Source: Rhizobium bangladeshense
GTDB lineage: Bacteria > Pseudomonadota > Alphaproteobacteria > Rhizobiales > Rhizobiaceae
Assembly: GCF_017357245.1 (NCBI RefSeq)
Contig: NZ_CP071612.1
Location: 1 to 60,000, forward strand
Reading direction: 5' to 3'
Length of the DNA stretch: 60,000 nucleotides
How positions within the stretch are numbered: the first letter of the stretch is position 1; every line of letters begins with the position of its first letter. Under the pieces are notes generated by a model. It did no database searches, was not told the DNA's origin, and saw nothing but the letters and a program-made list of their open reading frames with translations. Both the position numbers and the translations under genes were made by a program. Positions 38,007 to 48,105 of the stretch are shown here, piece by piece.

Positions 38007-38744
38007 TCAAGCTGCTTCGCGGAAGCGGTATCCCACTCCGTAGAGGGTTTCAATCATATCAAAATCGGTATCGACCATCTTGAATTTCTTCCGCAGCCGC
38101 TTGATGTGGCTGTCGATGGTCCGGTCGTCGACATAGACCTGTTCGTCATAGGCCGCGTCCATCAGTGCGTCGCGGCTCTTGACGACACCGGGGCGTTGCG
38201 CCAGCGAGTGCAGGATCAGGAACTCGGTCACCGTCAATGTCACGGCCTCGCCCTTCCAGGTGCAGGTATGGCGCTCCTGGTCCATGACGAGTTGCCCGCG
38301 CTCCAGCGAGCGGGCCTGCTGCACCGCACCGGCCTTCGGCGTACCACTGGGGCTTGTGCCGCCGGCGGCCGCCGCTTCACGGCTTGACGCACGGCGCAGA
38401 ACGGCGCGGACGCGCTCCACCAGCAGGCGCTGCGAAAACGGCTTGGTTATGAAATCGTCCGCACCCATTTTCAGACCGAACAGCTCGTCGATCTCCTCAT
38501 CCTTGGAGGTGAGGAAGATGACCGGAATATCCGATTTCTGCCGCAGGCGGCGCAACAGTTCCATGCCGTCCATGCGCGGCATCTTGATATCGAAGATCGC
38601 AAGCTGGGGCGGTCGCGCCAGAAGGCCGTCGAGTGCCGAGGCACCGTCCGTATAGGTCTCGACCTTATATCCTTCGGCCTCCAGTGCAATCGACACCGAG
38701 GTGAGGATGTTGCGGTCGTCGTCAACGAGCGCGATTGTCGGCAT
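38007..38744 (-). CDS. chvI: ChvI response regulator (OmpR family)
   Basis: A 245-residue response regulator. Receiver domain residues about 1-120 with phospho-acceptor Asp52 (FDIKMP), LTS and KPF motifs, an Ala/Gly/Ser linker and a C-terminal winged helix (about 150-240, ending GVGYRFRE). The ATG at 38744 follows GGAG and begins [10 protein letters not shown], which matches known ChvI proteins; an earlier ATG at 38762 is possible. It is the first gene of chvI-chvG-hprK and is divergent from pckA. Confidence 0.96.
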   Translation of the reverse strand: MPTIALVDDDRNILTSVSIALEAEGYKVETYTDGASALDGLLARPPQLAIFDIKMPRMDGMELLRRLRQKSDIPVIFLTSKDEEIDELFGLKMGADDFITKPFSQRLLVERVRAVLRRASSREAAAAGGTSPSGTPKAGAVQQARSLERGQLVMDQERHTCTWKGEAVTLTVTEFLILHSLAQRPGVVKSRDALMDAAYDEQVYVDDRTIDSHIKRLRKKFKMVDTDFDMIETLYGVGYRFREAA

Positions 38745-39083
38745 GGTGTTGGTCTCCGTCATCAGTGCGCAATCTCCCGGATTTTGGTCGTCCCCAGGCG
38801 GTCTCAATGACCGGATGCGCTTATGGAGGATAAAGGTGGAACAAATTGTGGCAAAGATAAAGGGGAAGATTGTCGTAAAATTCCGCAGCGCTCCTAAGTT
38901 GCAGGGCGAAATGTTTCAACGCTGGTCCTTCAAACGATTTAAAAAGAATGAAACAAATTTAAATCGATTAATTATTTGATATTACTATATTTTCTCAGTT
39001 TTTGTCTCTTGTCTTTTAAAATTTCTCACCGTATTTTCCCGCTTAGTTTTAACGGCAACGAGCCTGAACAAAGGGAACTAGCC
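38745..39083. promoter_or_regulatory. Divergent chvI-pckA control region with a long inverted repeat
   Basis: A 339-base, strongly A+T-rich intergenic region with no gene. It contains 9-bp inverted repeats at 38935-38943 (CGATTTAAA) and 38958-38966 separated by 14 bases. A second A+T-rich stretch runs to about 39040. Both promoters must lie here. I could not place -35/-10 boxes with confidence. pckA is reported as acid-induced in Agrobacterium, in keeping with the ChvG/ChvI neighbourhood. Confidence 0.6.
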
Positions 39084-40694
39084 ATGGAAAAGTTCGGAGT
39101 TCATAACCCGGCAACGGAGCTTGCGACGGTTGGATTGGGCGGCGCAGCCAGCGTCCGCTATAATTTTTCCGCCGCAGCGCTCTATGAAGAAGCGATCCGC
39201 CGGGGTGAAGCCGAACTGACCGCTCAAGGTGCGCTTCGGGCCATCACCGGCCAGCATACGGGCCGCTCGCCGCGCGACAAGTTCGTCGTCCGCGACGCCA
39301 ATACCGATGGCGAAATCTGGTGGGACAACAACAAGCCGCTCTCGCCGAAACACTTCGCCCTGCTGCGCGACGACATGCTGGCGCATGCGGCCGGCAAGGA
39401 TCTGTTCGTTCAGGACCTCGTTGGCGGCGCCGAAGAAGGTCATGCCCTGCCGACCCGTGTCGTCACCGAATTCGCCTGGCATTCGCTGTTCATCCGCAAT
39501 CTGCTGATCCGCCCCGAGAGGGCGGCACTGGGCACTTTCGTGCCGAAGCTGACGATCATCGATCTGCCGAGCTTCAAGGCCGATCCGGCGCGCCACGGCT
39601 GCCGTTCGGAAACTGTGATCGCCTGCGATCTCACCAACGGTCTCGTTCTCATCGGCGGCACCTCCTATGCGGGCGAAATGAAGAAGTCGGTTTTCACCGT
39701 GCTGAACTACCTGCTGCCGGCAAAGGGTGTGATGCCGATGCACTGCTCGGCCAATGTCGGTCCGGACGGTGACGCGGCGGTCTTCTTCGGTCTTTCCGGC
39801 ACCGGCAAGACGACGCTGTCGGCTGATCCGGCGCGTACGCTGATCGGGGATGACGAGCATGGCTGGAGCGAAAACGGCATCTTCAACTTCGAAGGCGGCT
39901 GCTACGCCAAGACCATCCGCCTCTCGGCCGAGGCAGAGCCGGAAATCTACGCAACGACGCAGCGCTTCGGCACCGTGCTTGAAAACGTCGTGCTGGACGA
40001 TCGCCGCGAGCCTGATTTCGATGACGGTTCGCTGACGGAAAACACCCGTTGCGCCTATCCGATGCATTTCATACCGAACGCTTCGGAAACCGGCCGCGCC
40101 GGGCATCCGAGGACGATCATCATGCTGACCGCCGACGCCTTCGGCGTCATGCCGCCGATCGCGCGCCTGACGCCCGATCAGGCGATGTATCACTTCCTTT
40201 CCGGCTACACCGCCAAGGTGGCGGGCACCGAAAAGGGGGTCGTCGAGCCGGAAGCGACATTCTCCACCTGCTTCGGCGCGCCATTCATGCCGCGTCACCC
40301 GGCCGAATACGGCAACCTGCTCAAGGATCTCATCAGCCGCCACGGCGTCGAGTGCTGGCTTGTCAACACCGGCTGGACCGGCGGCGCTTACGGCACCGGC
40401 AAGCGCATGCCGATCAAGGCCACGCGCGCCCTTCTCGCTGCCGCCCTCAGCGGCAAACTCGGTCAGGTCGAATTCCGCGCGGATACGAATTTCGGCTTTG
40501 CCGTGCCGGTTTCCGTCGATGGCGTCGACGGCGGCATTCTCGATCCGCGCTCGACCTGGGCCGACAAGGCAGCTTATGATGCGCAGGCTGAAAAGCTGGT
40601 GTCGATGTTCATCGCCAACTTCGCCAAGTTCGAGAACCACGTCGATGGCGGCGTCCGCGATGCCGCCCCCGGCGTCAAGGTTGCTGCTGAGTAA
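39084..40694 (+). CDS. pckA: Phosphoenolpyruvate carboxykinase (ATP)
   Basis: Converts oxaloacetate and ATP to PEP, the entry to gluconeogenesis when growing on dicarboxylates. The 536-residue protein has the PEPCK kinase-1a loop GLSGTGKTT at 236-244, the preceding MHCSAN segment and later RTIIMLTAD. The ATG at 39084 is preceded by AAGGGA and begins MEKFGVHNP; an open extension to 38976 is hydrophobic and A+T-rich leader sequence. A terminator follows. Confidence 0.97.
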   Translation: MEKFGVHNPATELATVGLGGAASVRYNFSAAALYEEAIRRGEAELTAQGALRAITGQHTGRSPRDKFVVRDANTDGEIWWDNNKPLSPKHFALLRDDMLAHAAGKDLFVQDLVGGAEEGHALPTRVVTEFAWHSLFIRNLLIRPERAALGTFVPKLTIIDLPSFKADPARHGCRSETVIACDLTNGLVLIGGTSYAGEMKKSVFTVLNYLLPAKGVMPMHCSANVGPDGDAAVFFGLSGTGKTTLSADPARTLIGDDEHGWSENGIFNFEGGCYAKTIRLSAEAEPEIYATTQRFGTVLENVVLDDRREPDFDDGSLTENTRCAYPMHFIPNASETGRAGHPRTIIMLTADAFGVMPPIARLTPDQAMYHFLSGYTAKVAGTEKGVVEPEATFSTCFGAPFMPRHPAEYGNLLKDLISRHGVECWLVNTGWTGGAYGTGKRMPIKATRALLAAALSGKLGQVEFRADTNFGFAVPVSVDGVDGGILDPRSTWADKAAYDAQAEKLVSMFIANFAKFENHVDGGVRDAAPGVKVAAE

Positions 40695-40720
40695 GAAGAC
40701 TAAACTTCTGATTCACGTGA

Positions 40721-40749
40721 AACCCGGCATCGCAGGATTGCCGGGTTTT
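40721..40749 (+). terminator. Terminator of pckA
   Basis: A 9-bp stem (40721-40729 with 40739-40747) and a 9-base loop followed by TTTC. Confidence 0.75.
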
Positions 40750-40802
40750 CTCGTTGAGGGCCGATGTTTTCAATTGGCGGCCGATATGAGATAGAACGCC
40801 GC

Positions 40803-41240
40803 ATGGCCAGCGACGCGCTCTACATCGATGACAGGATTACCATCGCCGGATGGGAACTGACGGAACAGTTCGTTCTGGCGGGCGGCCCTGGTGGGCAGAA
40901 CGTCAACAAGGTTTCGACGGCGGTCCAGCTGTTCTTCAACATCGCGAATTCGCCTTCCCTCAGTGATCGCGTCAAGGCCAATGCGATCAAGCTTGCCGGC
41001 CGGCGTATGTCGAAGGAGGGCGTGCTGATGATCGAGGCGAGCCGCTTTCGCAGCCAGGACCGCAACCGCGAGGATGCGCGCGAGCGGCTGAAGGAACTGA
41101 TTGTGGAGGCGGCCAAGCCGCCGCCGCCACCGCGCAAGAAGACCAAGCCGACCAAAGGTTCGGTCGAGCGCCGCCTGAAGGAGAAATCCGGCCGCTCGGA
41201 AGTCAAGAAAATGCGCGGCCGCCCCGGCGGCGGCGAGTGA
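40803..41240 (+). CDS. arfB: Alternative ribosome-rescue factor ArfB (peptidyl-tRNA hydrolase)
   Basis: A 145-residue class I release-factor-like protein that frees stalled ribosomes. The catalytic GGQ lies at residues 30-32 within GGPGGQNVNK, and the C-terminal tail is rich in Lys, Arg and Pro, which in ArfB inserts into the empty mRNA channel. It lacks a stop-codon recognition domain. The ATG at 40803 gives the normal N terminus; the longer frame from 40764 is unlikely. It is followed by alkB after one base. Confidence 0.92.
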   Translation: MASDALYIDDRITIAGWELTEQFVLAGGPGGQNVNKVSTAVQLFFNIANSPSLSDRVKANAIKLAGRRMSKEGVLMIEASRFRSQDRNREDARERLKELIVEAAKPPPPPRKKTKPTKGSVERRLKEKSGRSEVKKMRGRPGGGE

Positions 41241-41241
41241 C

Positions 41242-41853
41242 ATGCCCGAGCTCCTGAACGGCATCCGCCATCTGCCGGGCTATCTCGACCGGGCGAGCCA
41301 GGAAGCATTGGTCGAACTGATCCGTGCTGTCGTGGCCGAAGCGCCGCTTTTCATGCCTGGCATGCCCGGCACCGGCAAGCCGATGTCGGTGCGCATGACC
41401 AATTGCGGGCCGCTCGGTTGGGTGACCGACAAGGGGCGCGGCTATCGCTATCAGCCGACGCACCCGGAAACGGGTAGGCCCTGGCCCGAGATGCCGCAGC
41501 AATTGCTCGACATCTGGAATGATGTTTCGGGTTATGACAAGCCGCCGGAAGCCTGTCTCGTCAATTTCTATTCCGACGACGCCCGCATGGGCCTGCATCA
41601 GGACAAGGACGAGCAGGATCTGCACGCCCCTGTCGTGTCGATCTCTCTCGGCAACAGCTGCCTCTTCCGTCTCGGCGGCCTCGACCGCAAAGACCGCACG
41701 CTATCTTTCAAGCTTTCGAGCGGCGATCTGATCGTGCTGGGCGGCGAGGGGAGGCTTTGTTACCATGGTGTCGACCGCATCTACCCCGCGACATCGACGC
41801 TGTTGAAGAACGGCGGCCGCATCAATCTGACGCTGCGCCGCGTTCGTCTGTGA
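41242..41853 (+). CDS. alkB: AlkB, alpha-ketoglutarate-dependent DNA dealkylase
   Basis: Fe(II)/2-oxoglutarate dioxygenase that removes methyl groups from 1-methyladenine and 3-methylcytosine. The iron ligands His119, Asp121 and His175 and the oxoglutarate-binding Arg193 and Arg199 (RINLTLRR) are all present, in the order known from E. coli AlkB. 203 residues, usual size. It is probably translated with arfB. A tight gap of 14 bases separates it from convergent coaA, with only a 5-bp hairpin. Confidence 0.93.
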   Translation: MPELLNGIRHLPGYLDRASQEALVELIRAVVAEAPLFMPGMPGTGKPMSVRMTNCGPLGWVTDKGRGYRYQPTHPETGRPWPEMPQQLLDIWNDVSGYDKPPEACLVNFYSDDARMGLHQDKDEQDLHAPVVSISLGNSCLFRLGGLDRKDRTLSFKLSSGDLIVLGGEGRLCYHGVDRIYPATSTLLKNGGRINLTLRRVRL

Positions 41854-41867
41854 AAATCGATAGCCTG

Positions 41868-42863
41868 CTATAGTTTTCTGAGCGCGACCTGTTCGATCAG
41901 ATGATTCTTGCCCTTTTTCAGGATGAGATCGGCGCGCGGCCGCGTCGGCAGGATGTTCTGGCGCAGATTCTTCAGGTTGATGTTCGTCCAGAGATCTTCG
42001 GCGATTTCAAGCGCTTCCGCATCGGTGATTGAGGCGTAGCGATGAAAATAGGAGTTTGGATCGCGGAAGGCGGTTTCCCGCAGCCGCATGAAGCGCGTCA
42101 CATACCAGTTGTGGATCTGGTCTTCCGCGGCATCGATATAGATCGAAAAGTCGAAGAAGTCGGACACCATCGGCACGATCTTGCCATCGGCCGGCAGGTC
42201 GCGCGATTGCAGCACGTTGATGCCTTCGAAGATCAGGATGTCGGGCCGGTCGACGATCTTGTATTCGTCCGGCAGCACGTCGTAGACGAGATGCGAATAA
42301 CACGGCGCCTTCACATCGGGCCGTCCGGCCTTGATCGCCGAGAGGAAGCGCAGGATCGCGGCCGTATCGTAACTTTCCGGAAAACCCTTGCGCTGCATCA
42401 GCTTTTCCCGCTGCAGCACGGCATTCGGGTGAAGGAAACCGTCGGTGGTGACGAGATCGACCTTCGGGCTGGAAGGCCAGCGGCCCAGGAGCTCCTTCAG
42501 GATACGGGCCGTGGTCGATTTTCCAACAGCGACCGAGCCGGCGATTCCGATGACGAAGGGCGTCTTCGTCACGTCGGAGAGGCTGAGGAAGCGGTTGCGC
42601 TGCTCGAACAGCAGTTGCGAGGATTCGACATGCGACGAGAGCAGACGCGACAGCGAGAGATAGATGCGCCGGACCTCGTCGAGATCGATCGGGTCGCCCA
42701 TCGAGCGCAGCCGTTTGACCTCGTCTCCGGTCAGCGTAAGCGGCGTGTCCGCCCGAAATTTCGCCCATTGCTCGGAAGAGAAGAAATGGTAGGGCGAATA
42801 GGATTCCGACTGGAAGTGATCCAATATCTCCGGCACCCCGATAATCTCAGTCGCGATACTCAT
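41868..42863 (-). CDS. coaA: Pantothenate kinase (type I)
   Basis: Phosphorylates pantothenate, the controlled first step of coenzyme A synthesis. The P-loop GSVAVGKS lies at residues 109-116, the [10 protein letters not shown] stretch follows near 138, and the length of 331 fits bacterial CoaA. It is the last gene of the long histidine run and overlaps hisE by 4 bases (ATGA), which couples CoA synthesis to the his message. Confidence 0.96.
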   Translation of the reverse strand: MSIATEIIGVPEILDHFQSESYSPYHFFSSEQWAKFRADTPLTLTGDEVKRLRSMGDPIDLDEVRRIYLSLSRLLSSHVESSQLLFEQRNRFLSLSDVTKTPFVIGIAGSVAVGKSTTARILKELLGRWPSSPKVDLVTTDGFLHPNAVLQREKLMQRKGFPESYDTAAILRFLSAIKAGRPDVKAPCYSHLVYDVLPDEYKIVDRPDILIFEGINVLQSRDLPADGKIVPMVSDFFDFSIYIDAAEDQIHNWYVTRFMRLRETAFRDPNSYFHRYASITDAEALEIAEDLWTNINLKNLRQNILPTRPRADLILKKGKNHLIEQVALRKL

Positions 42864-43183
42864 GAACTCTGCCGGCTGGCCTTTTCCTTGAGACCGGACT
42901 GCGCGGTTCTGCGCTCGAGCTCGGCCATCACATTCTCTAACGGTATTTCAGCAATCTTCAATACGACCAAAAGGTGATAGAGCACGTCGGCGGCTTCATA
43001 GGTCAGATTGTCGCGGTCGCCGGTGACCGCTGCCATCACGGCTTCGATTGCCTCTTCACCAAGCTTCTTCGCCGCCTTCGGCTGGCCGGCGGCCACGAGT
43101 TTTGCGGTCCAGGAGTGCTCCGGTGAGGCCTTCGACCGCTCTTCGACGATGGTTTCGAGGTCGGAAAGGGAAAATCCGCTCAT
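42860..43183 (-). CDS. hisE: Phosphoribosyl-ATP pyrophosphatase
   Basis: Second step of histidine synthesis, PR-ATP to PR-AMP. A 107-residue all-alpha NTP-pyrophosphohydrolase (MazG-like) with the [10 protein letters not shown] helix near residue 42 and [10 protein letters not shown] near 63, which carry the acidic metal ligands. It is separate from hisI, as is usual in alphaproteobacteria. The ATG at 43183 begins [10 protein letters not shown]; a longer frame exists but is hisF shadow. Confidence 0.95.
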   Translation of the reverse strand: MSGFSLSDLETIVEERSKASPEHSWTAKLVAAGQPKAAKKLGEEAIEAVMAAVTGDRDNLTYEAADVLYHLLVVLKIAEIPLENVMAELERRTAQSGLKEKASRQSS

Positions 43184-43199
43184 ATCTGCGCTTTCAGAT

Positions 43200-43988
43200 T
43201 CAGTCGAGACGCATGTCGATACCGCACTTCGACATATAGTGCTTCGCCTCGCCGACGGAATAGGTGCCGAAGTGGAAGATCGATGCGGCGAGCACGGCAT
43301 TGGCGTGGCCCTCCTTCACCCCGGCGACGAGATCGTCGAGGTCGCCGACGCCGCCCGAGGCGATCACCGGAACGCGCACCGCATCGGCAATCGTCCGCGT
43401 CAGTTCCAGATCATAGCCGACCTTGGTGCCGTCGCGGTCCATCGAGGTGACCAGCAACTCGCCGGCACCGCGCGCCACCATCTTCTGGGCGAACTCAACC
43501 GCATCGATGCCGGTCGCGTTGCGGCCGCCATGCGTATAGATCTCCCAGGCGCTGAGATTGTCGCCGCCGACCGCCTGCGTGCGCCGGCGTTTGGCATCGA
43601 TCGAGACGACGATGCACTGATCGCCGAACTTGTCGGCCGCCTCGGCAACGAAATCGGGATTGCTGACGGCTGCCGAATTGATCGACACCTTGTCGGCGCC
43701 GCACAGCAGCAGCTTGCGGATATCGGCGATGGTTCTCACTCCGCCGCCGACGGTCAGCGGCATGAAGCACTGATCGGCCGTGCGCGATACGACATCGAAG
43801 ATCGTCTCGCGATTGTCCGAGGACGCGGTGATGTCGAGGAAGCAGAGCTCGTCGGCGCCGGCGGCGTCATAGGCCTTCGCCGCTTCGACCGGGTCGCCGG
43901 CATCGACGAGATTGAGAAAGTTGACGCCCTTGACGACGCGGCCGTCCTTGACGTCGAGGCAGGGGATGACACGGGCTTTGAGGGTCAT
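43200..43988 (-). CDS. hisF: Imidazole glycerol phosphate synthase subunit HisF
   Basis: The cyclase half of IGP synthase, using ammonia from HisH. A 262-residue TIM barrel with catalytic Asp12 in the N-terminal PCLDVKDG and the second catalytic Asp in VVSIDAK near residue 130. The start overlaps the hisA stop by one base (TAATG). Confidence 0.97.
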   Translation of the reverse strand: MTLKARVIPCLDVKDGRVVKGVNFLNLVDAGDPVEAAKAYDAAGADELCFLDITASSDNRETIFDVVSRTADQCFMPLTVGGGVRTIADIRKLLLCGADKVSINSAAVSNPDFVAEAADKFGDQCIVVSIDAKRRRTQAVGGDNLSAWEIYTHGGRNATGIDAVEFAQKMVARGAGELLVTSMDRDGTKVGYDLELTRTIADAVRVPVIASGGVGDLDDLVAGVKEGHANAVLAASIFHFGTYSVGEAKHYMSKCGIDMRLD

Positions 43989-44734
43989 TATGCGGTTTCC
44001 TTTGCCCTGCTGGCCTTGATCAACGCCAGCGCTTCCGCCGGGTCGATGCGGCCGTCATAGAGCGCACGGCCTGAAATCGCGCCTTCGAGCTTTCGTGCGT
44101 CGGGCTGCAGCATGCGCTTGATGTCTTCAATGGAGGCAAGGCCGCCCGAGGCGATGACGGGAATGGAGACGGCATCGGCAAGCTCCAGCGTCGAGCTCCA
44201 GTTGATGCCGGTCAGGATGCCGTCGCGGTCGATATCGGTATAGATGATCGCGGCGACGCCGGCGCCCTCGAATTTCCTGGCAAGCTCGATGATGCCGAGT
44301 TCCGAAGCCTCGGCCCAACCCTCGACCGCCACCTTGCCGCCCTTGGCGTCGATGCCGACGGCAACCTGGTCCGGAAATTGCCGGCAGGCCTCGATGACCA
44401 GATCAGGATTTCTGACCGCGACGGTGCCGAGAATGACGCGCCGCAGTCCGCGAGACAGCCAGGCCTCGATATGAGCGAGCGTACGGATGCCGCCGCCGAG
44501 TTGCACCGGATTTTTCGTCGCCTTCAGGATCGCCTCGACGGCGTCGCCATTAGCCGAATGTCCCGCAAAGGCGCCGTCGAGGTCGACCACGTGCAGCCAT
44601 TCGAAACCCTGCTCTTCGAAGGATTTCGCCTGGGCGGCCGGATCGGTGTTGTAGACCGTCGCCTGCTGCATGTCGCCGAGCTTCAGGCGGACGCATTGGC
44701 CGCCCTTCAGGTCGATCGCGGGAAAAAGGATCAT
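43988..44734 (-). CDS. hisA: ProFAR isomerase HisA
   Basis: Amadori isomerase of histidine synthesis. The 248-residue barrel has Asp8 in FPAIDLKGG and the second catalytic Asp in the IYTDIDRDG segment near residue 170. It comes six bases after a small membrane-protein gene and overlaps hisF. Confidence 0.97.
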   Translation of the reverse strand: MILFPAIDLKGGQCVRLKLGDMQQATVYNTDPAAQAKSFEEQGFEWLHVVDLDGAFAGHSANGDAVEAILKATKNPVQLGGGIRTLAHIEAWLSRGLRRVILGTVAVRNPDLVIEACRQFPDQVAVGIDAKGGKVAVEGWAEASELGIIELARKFEGAGVAAIIYTDIDRDGILTGINWSSTLELADAVSIPVIASGGLASIEDIKRMLQPDARKLEGAISGRALYDGRIDPAEALALIKASRAKETA

Positions 44735-44740
44735 GTCGTC

Positions 44741-45298
44741 TTACGTCCGTAGAGTGATCGCTGTCATCAGCGCATTCCACGCATCTACGATATCCGAGCG
44801 GAAAAAGACAGCGGCAATGGCGGCCGCGCTCAAAAGCAGCAGAAGCAGAAGGGTGACGATGAAACCGGCACGCACTTGGCGCCAGAAACCGAGGCGTTTC
44901 TTGACCGATTTCTCGATCTCGCGCACCCGCCGCAGCGCGTCGCTGTTGACGGCGGCGAGCCGGATATCAGGCTCCATCGCCTCCACATAGGTTTCGGCAT
45001 AGCTCGAAAGAATCTGCGAGGCGCGATCGCGCAGCGTGTTGCGCAGGTCGGTGGAGAGATAGTTGCTGGAGACGGCGGCAAGCTCGGCCTCATTGGGCGA
45101 ACGGCCGGCATTTCGCTTGCGATAGCTGATGACGAAATCGCGCTTTTGCCGCTCGTAGAGCGCGTAGGCGAGCAGCCCGATCAGATCGTCTTCATCTTCG
45201 ATATAAAATTCCAGCACGGCTTCGGTGATATCGCCGGCGTTGATCCCATTGGCGCGCAGCTGCGAATTCTCATTGCCGGCAAGAAATTCGTGGATCAT
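44741..45298 (-). CDS. Unknown protein with a C-terminal membrane segment
   Basis: A 185-residue protein that I do not recognise. It is mostly helical and charged, with a single hydrophobic stretch at about residues 145-167 (a run of Leu, then Ala) near the C terminus, giving a tail-anchored look. Codon use matches the neighbours and the reading frame is kept between hisA (6 bases away) and the next gene (ATGA overlap), so it is probably a real gene of the his run. It has no visible link to histidine synthesis. Confidence 0.7.
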   Translation of the reverse strand: MIHEFLAGNENSQLRANGINAGDITEAVLEFYIEDEDDLIGLLAYALYERQKRDFVISYRKRNAGRSPNEAELAAVSSNYLSTDLRNTLRDRASQILSSYAETYVEAMEPDIRLAAVNSDALRRVREIEKSVKKRLGFWRQVRAGFIVTLLLLLLLSAAAIAAVFFRSDIVDAWNALMTAITLRT

Positions 45299-45477
45299 CG
45301 GTCCAGCCTTTCTTTCAATGCCTTGGCCGCGTTCGAAAGCGCTCTTTTATGGAGGGCTTCGTCGACACGGCGAATGATCGTTCCGTCGGGGAGCCGGATG
45401 TCCGAGAAGGGAGGCAGACCCTCTCGGGAGGGTCTCAGCATATAGAACACCTTGCCTGATTTCCGCGACTCCGGCAT
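45295..45477 (-). CDS. Small hypothetical protein
   Basis: A 60-residue basic protein, starting MPESRKSGKVF; an ATG three codons earlier is possible. It has no signal peptide, membrane segment or known motif; the C-terminal part is helical (ALSNAAKALKERL). The stop overlaps the start of the membrane-protein gene, which argues for it being real. It lies between hisH and the tail-anchored protein gene. I cannot suggest a function. Confidence 0.5.
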   Translation of the reverse strand: MPESRKSGKVFYMLRPSREGLPPFSDIRLPDGTIIRRVDEALHKRALSNAAKALKERLDR

Positions 45478-45529
45478 CGAGCGCACTCCTGTTCCGCTCT
45501 TTCCATAAAGAGGAAATAAGGCGGAGGTA

Positions 45530-46180
45530 TTACGGGTTCCAGCGCAGGAAATTGGCGATCAGGGCGAGGCCGAGCTTCTGGCTCTTTTCCGGGTGAAACT
45601 GGGCACCCACCATGTTGTCGCGCCCGACGAGGGCGGTCATCGGGCCGCCATAATCGACCGTCGCAATGACATCCTCGGCATTTTCGGCGGCAAGATGGTA
45701 GGAATGCACGAAATAGGCGTGCAGCCCCTGTGGCCCGGTGGGAATTGCGTCGATGAGCGGATGTTCGCGCTTCAGGTCGAGCGTGTTCCAGCCGATCTGC
45801 GGTATCTTCAACGCCGGATCGCCAGGCGTCATCTCAATGACATCGCCGGGAATCCAGCCGAAGCCGTGCGTCACGGTCTTCTCGAGACCGCGTGAGGACA
45901 TGAGCTGCATGCCGACGCAGATACCGAGGAAGGGCCGCGCCTTCTTCTCGACGGCCTCGATCAGCACCTCCGCCATTCCGGGCACAGCATCGAGACCGTG
46001 CCGGCAATCGGCATAAGCACCGACGCCTGGAAGCACGATACGGTCGGCCGCGGCGACGTCCTCTGCCTTATCGGTAAGGTCGATACGGGCATCGATGCCC
46101 GCTTCGCGGGCGGCCCGTTCGAAAGCCTTGGTGGCCGAACGTAGATTGCCGGAACCGTAGTCGATAATCGCGACGCGCAT
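45530..46180 (-). CDS. hisH: Imidazole glycerol phosphate synthase glutaminase subunit HisH
   Basis: Class I glutamine amidotransferase that supplies ammonia to HisF. The nucleophile Cys88 (GICVGMQL), the catalytic His196 and Glu198 (QFHPEKSQ) and the oxyanion PGVG near residue 51 are all present. 216 residues. Its start lies two bases after the DUF2628 stop. Confidence 0.97.
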   Translation of the reverse strand: MRVAIIDYGSGNLRSATKAFERAAREAGIDARIDLTDKAEDVAAADRIVLPGVGAYADCRHGLDAVPGMAEVLIEAVEKKARPFLGICVGMQLMSSRGLEKTVTHGFGWIPGDVIEMTPGDPALKIPQIGWNTLDLKREHPLIDAIPTGPQGLHAYFVHSYHLAAENAEDVIATVDYGGPMTALVGRDNMVGAQFHPEKSQKLGLALIANFLRWNP

Positions 46181-46182
46181 CG

Positions 46183-46665
46183 TCAGCGTCCTCCATCAAA
46201 GCCAAAGAGACCAAGCGATGTAGCCTGACCGCGCGAACTGTTTGCACCGGGCTTGTTCTGCCAGTCCGGTACGACGGTGTCGTCATGATCCGCTGCGGCT
46301 GGCCCGTCTGAAAAATAAATCTGCTCGGCAATGTCGAGCTTGTCGGCCGCAATGAGTGCGTTCTCGTTCCAACCCTTGGCGGCAAGATCGCGGATGCGCC
46401 AGTTCTGACCCTCGAGACCGACGATCATGTTCACGCCAAGCATGATCGCCACTCCCGCTGGCCAGAGGCCCGGTTCATCCATCAGCGCCCCGCCGATCGT
46501 CTGCAGCGCGAAAGCCGCGGCCGCATGCAGCCACAGTCGGTGTGCCAGCAGCCAGATCCATGGAAACAGCAACCCGAGGAACGTGAAGCCGTCGCGAATG
46601 GTTCGCGTTTCATCGGCAGTGGCGTTCGTAGCGCCGGGCGTCAGGAATATATAGCTGGATGTCAT
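46183..46665 (-). CDS. DUF2628 membrane protein
   Basis: A 160-residue protein with two or three hydrophobic segments (about 28-65 and 68-88) and a hydrophilic C-terminal third. The layout and the N-terminal YIFLTPG and [12 protein letters not shown] segments fit DUF2628. The family is of unknown function and often occurs inside alphaproteobacterial his operons, between hisB and hisH, as here (21 bases after hisB and 2 bases before hisH). Confidence 0.8.
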   Translation of the reverse strand: MTSSYIFLTPGATNATADETRTIRDGFTFLGLLFPWIWLLAHRLWLHAAAAFALQTIGGALMDEPGLWPAGVAIMLGVNMIVGLEGQNWRIRDLAAKGWNENALIAADKLDIAEQIYFSDGPAAADHDDTVVPDWQNKPGANSSRGQATSLGLFGFDGGR

Positions 46666-46686
46666 TGTCGCAGCTCCCTGAGGGGC

Positions 46687-47295
46687 TCAGACGAGCGTGC
46701 CCTTCGTCGAGGGAACACGGTCTGCCTGTCTCGGATCGATCTCTGTCGCCGTGCGCAATGCGCGGGCAACTGCCTTGAAGCATGTCTCGGCAATATGGTG
46801 GTTGTTGGCGCCATAGTGGTTGAGAACATGCAAGGTGATGCCCGCGTTCTGGGCGAGCGCCTGGAAGAATTCGCGCACGAGTTCCGTGTCGAAGGTGCCG
46901 ATCTTCGGCGCGCTGAAGGCGACATTCCAGACGAGGAACGGCCGGCCCGAAAGATCGACCGCAGCCTTGGTCATCGTCTCGTCCATGGCAAGATCGATCG
47001 AAGCGTAGCGTGTGATGCCCCGGCGGTCGCCGAGCGCTTTCGAGATCGCTTGGCCAATCGCGATGCCTGTGTCCTCGACCGTATGGTGATCGTCGATATG
47101 CAGGTCGCCCTTTGCTTCAATCTCCATGTCGATCAGCGAGTGCCGCGAAAGCTGGTCGAGCATATGGTCGAAGAAGCCGACGCCGCTCGAAATCTTCGAT
47201 TTGCCAGTGCCGTCGAGATTGACGGAAACGGAAATCGACGTCTCGTTGGTCTTGCGGGAAACGCTGCCCGTGCGGCTTGCTGCGGTCTCGGCCAT
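46687..47295 (-). CDS. hisB: Imidazoleglycerol-phosphate dehydratase
   Basis: Dehydrates IGP to imidazole acetol phosphate. The 202-residue monofunctional enzyme has the two metal-binding repeats, [10 protein letters not shown] near residue 70 and NNHHIAE near 168. It lacks the phosphatase domain of enterobacterial HisB. The ATG at 47295 gives MAETAASR; a 30-residue upstream extension is open but unlike the family. It is the first gene of the run to coaA and is divergent from hslV across 177 bases. Confidence 0.96.
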   Translation of the reverse strand: MAETAASRTGSVSRKTNETSISVSVNLDGTGKSKISSGVGFFDHMLDQLSRHSLIDMEIEAKGDLHIDDHHTVEDTGIAIGQAISKALGDRRGITRYASIDLAMDETMTKAAVDLSGRPFLVWNVAFSAPKIGTFDTELVREFFQALAQNAGITLHVLNHYGANNHHIAETCFKAVARALRTATEIDPRQADRVPSTKGTLV

Positions 47296-47472
47296 GTGGC
47301 CCTCCATCGGAATAAGGCCGTTCCTTATCAGGCGCATCGGCAAATATCCAGAAGCCGGGCAGGAGAAAAGCCCGCCCATTTGCAATCGGCCCCGGCCTGC
47401 TTACATAGGGTTCAACAAGGACCGGTATGCGGTTTTATGTAAAGGCCCGCGTCATGGGCAGACAGGTGTTTT

Positions 47473-48000
47473 ATGACAACAATCATTACAGTTCGAAAAG
47501 GCGGCAAGGTGGTAATGGCGGGCGATGGTCAGGTGAGCCTCGGCCAGACCGTCATGAAGGGCAACGCCCGCAAGGTGCGACGCATCGGCAAGGGCGAGGT
47601 CGTCGCCGGTTTCGCCGGCGCCACGGCTGACGCCTTCACCCTGCTCGAAAGGCTTGAAAAGAAGCTGGAGCAATATCCCGGCCAGCTGATGCGCGCCGCC
47701 GTCGAGCTCGCCAAGGACTGGCGCACAGACAAATACCTGCGTAATCTCGAAGCCATGATGCTCGTTGCCGACAAGTCGATCACTCTGGCAATCACCGGCA
47801 ACGGCGATGTTCTGGAGCCCGAACACGGAACGACGGCGATCGGTTCTGGCGGCAATTTTGCTTTCGCCGCCGCCCGCGCACTGATGGATACCGACAAATC
47901 GGCCGAAGAGATCGCCCGGCGCGCCCTCGATATCGCCGCTGACATCTGCGTCTACACCAACCACAGTATCGTGGTGGAATCGCTGGATGTCGAGGTTTGA
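47473..48000 (+). CDS. hslV: ATP-dependent protease peptidase subunit HslV
   Basis: The proteasome-like peptidase of the HslUV (ClpQY) complex. After removal of Met the N-terminal nucleophile Thr is exposed ([11 protein letters not shown]), and GDGQVSLG plus the later [12 protein letters not shown] are the family signatures. 175 residues. It is 105 bases upstream of hslU on the same strand and divergent from hisB. Confidence 0.97.
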   Translation: MTTIITVRKGGKVVMAGDGQVSLGQTVMKGNARKVRRIGKGEVVAGFAGATADAFTLLERLEKKLEQYPGQLMRAAVELAKDWRTDKYLRNLEAMMLVADKSITLAITGNGDVLEPEHGTTAIGSGGNFAFAAARALMDTDKSAEEIARRALDIAADICVYTNHSIVVESLDVEV

Positions 48001-48105
48001 ATTCCAGGCCCTTTGGCTGCTGCCGCGGCTGATCCGTCGCGGCGAATCAACGACGAATTGCGGCCGGGTGCCGATGGCTCCGGACCGCCAGGAGAATGAT
48101 GCGCT

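Noticed and set aside
41860..41871. Hairpin between alkB and coaA as terminator
   Set aside because: Only five base pairs and overlapping the coaA stop codon; too weak to list as a feature.
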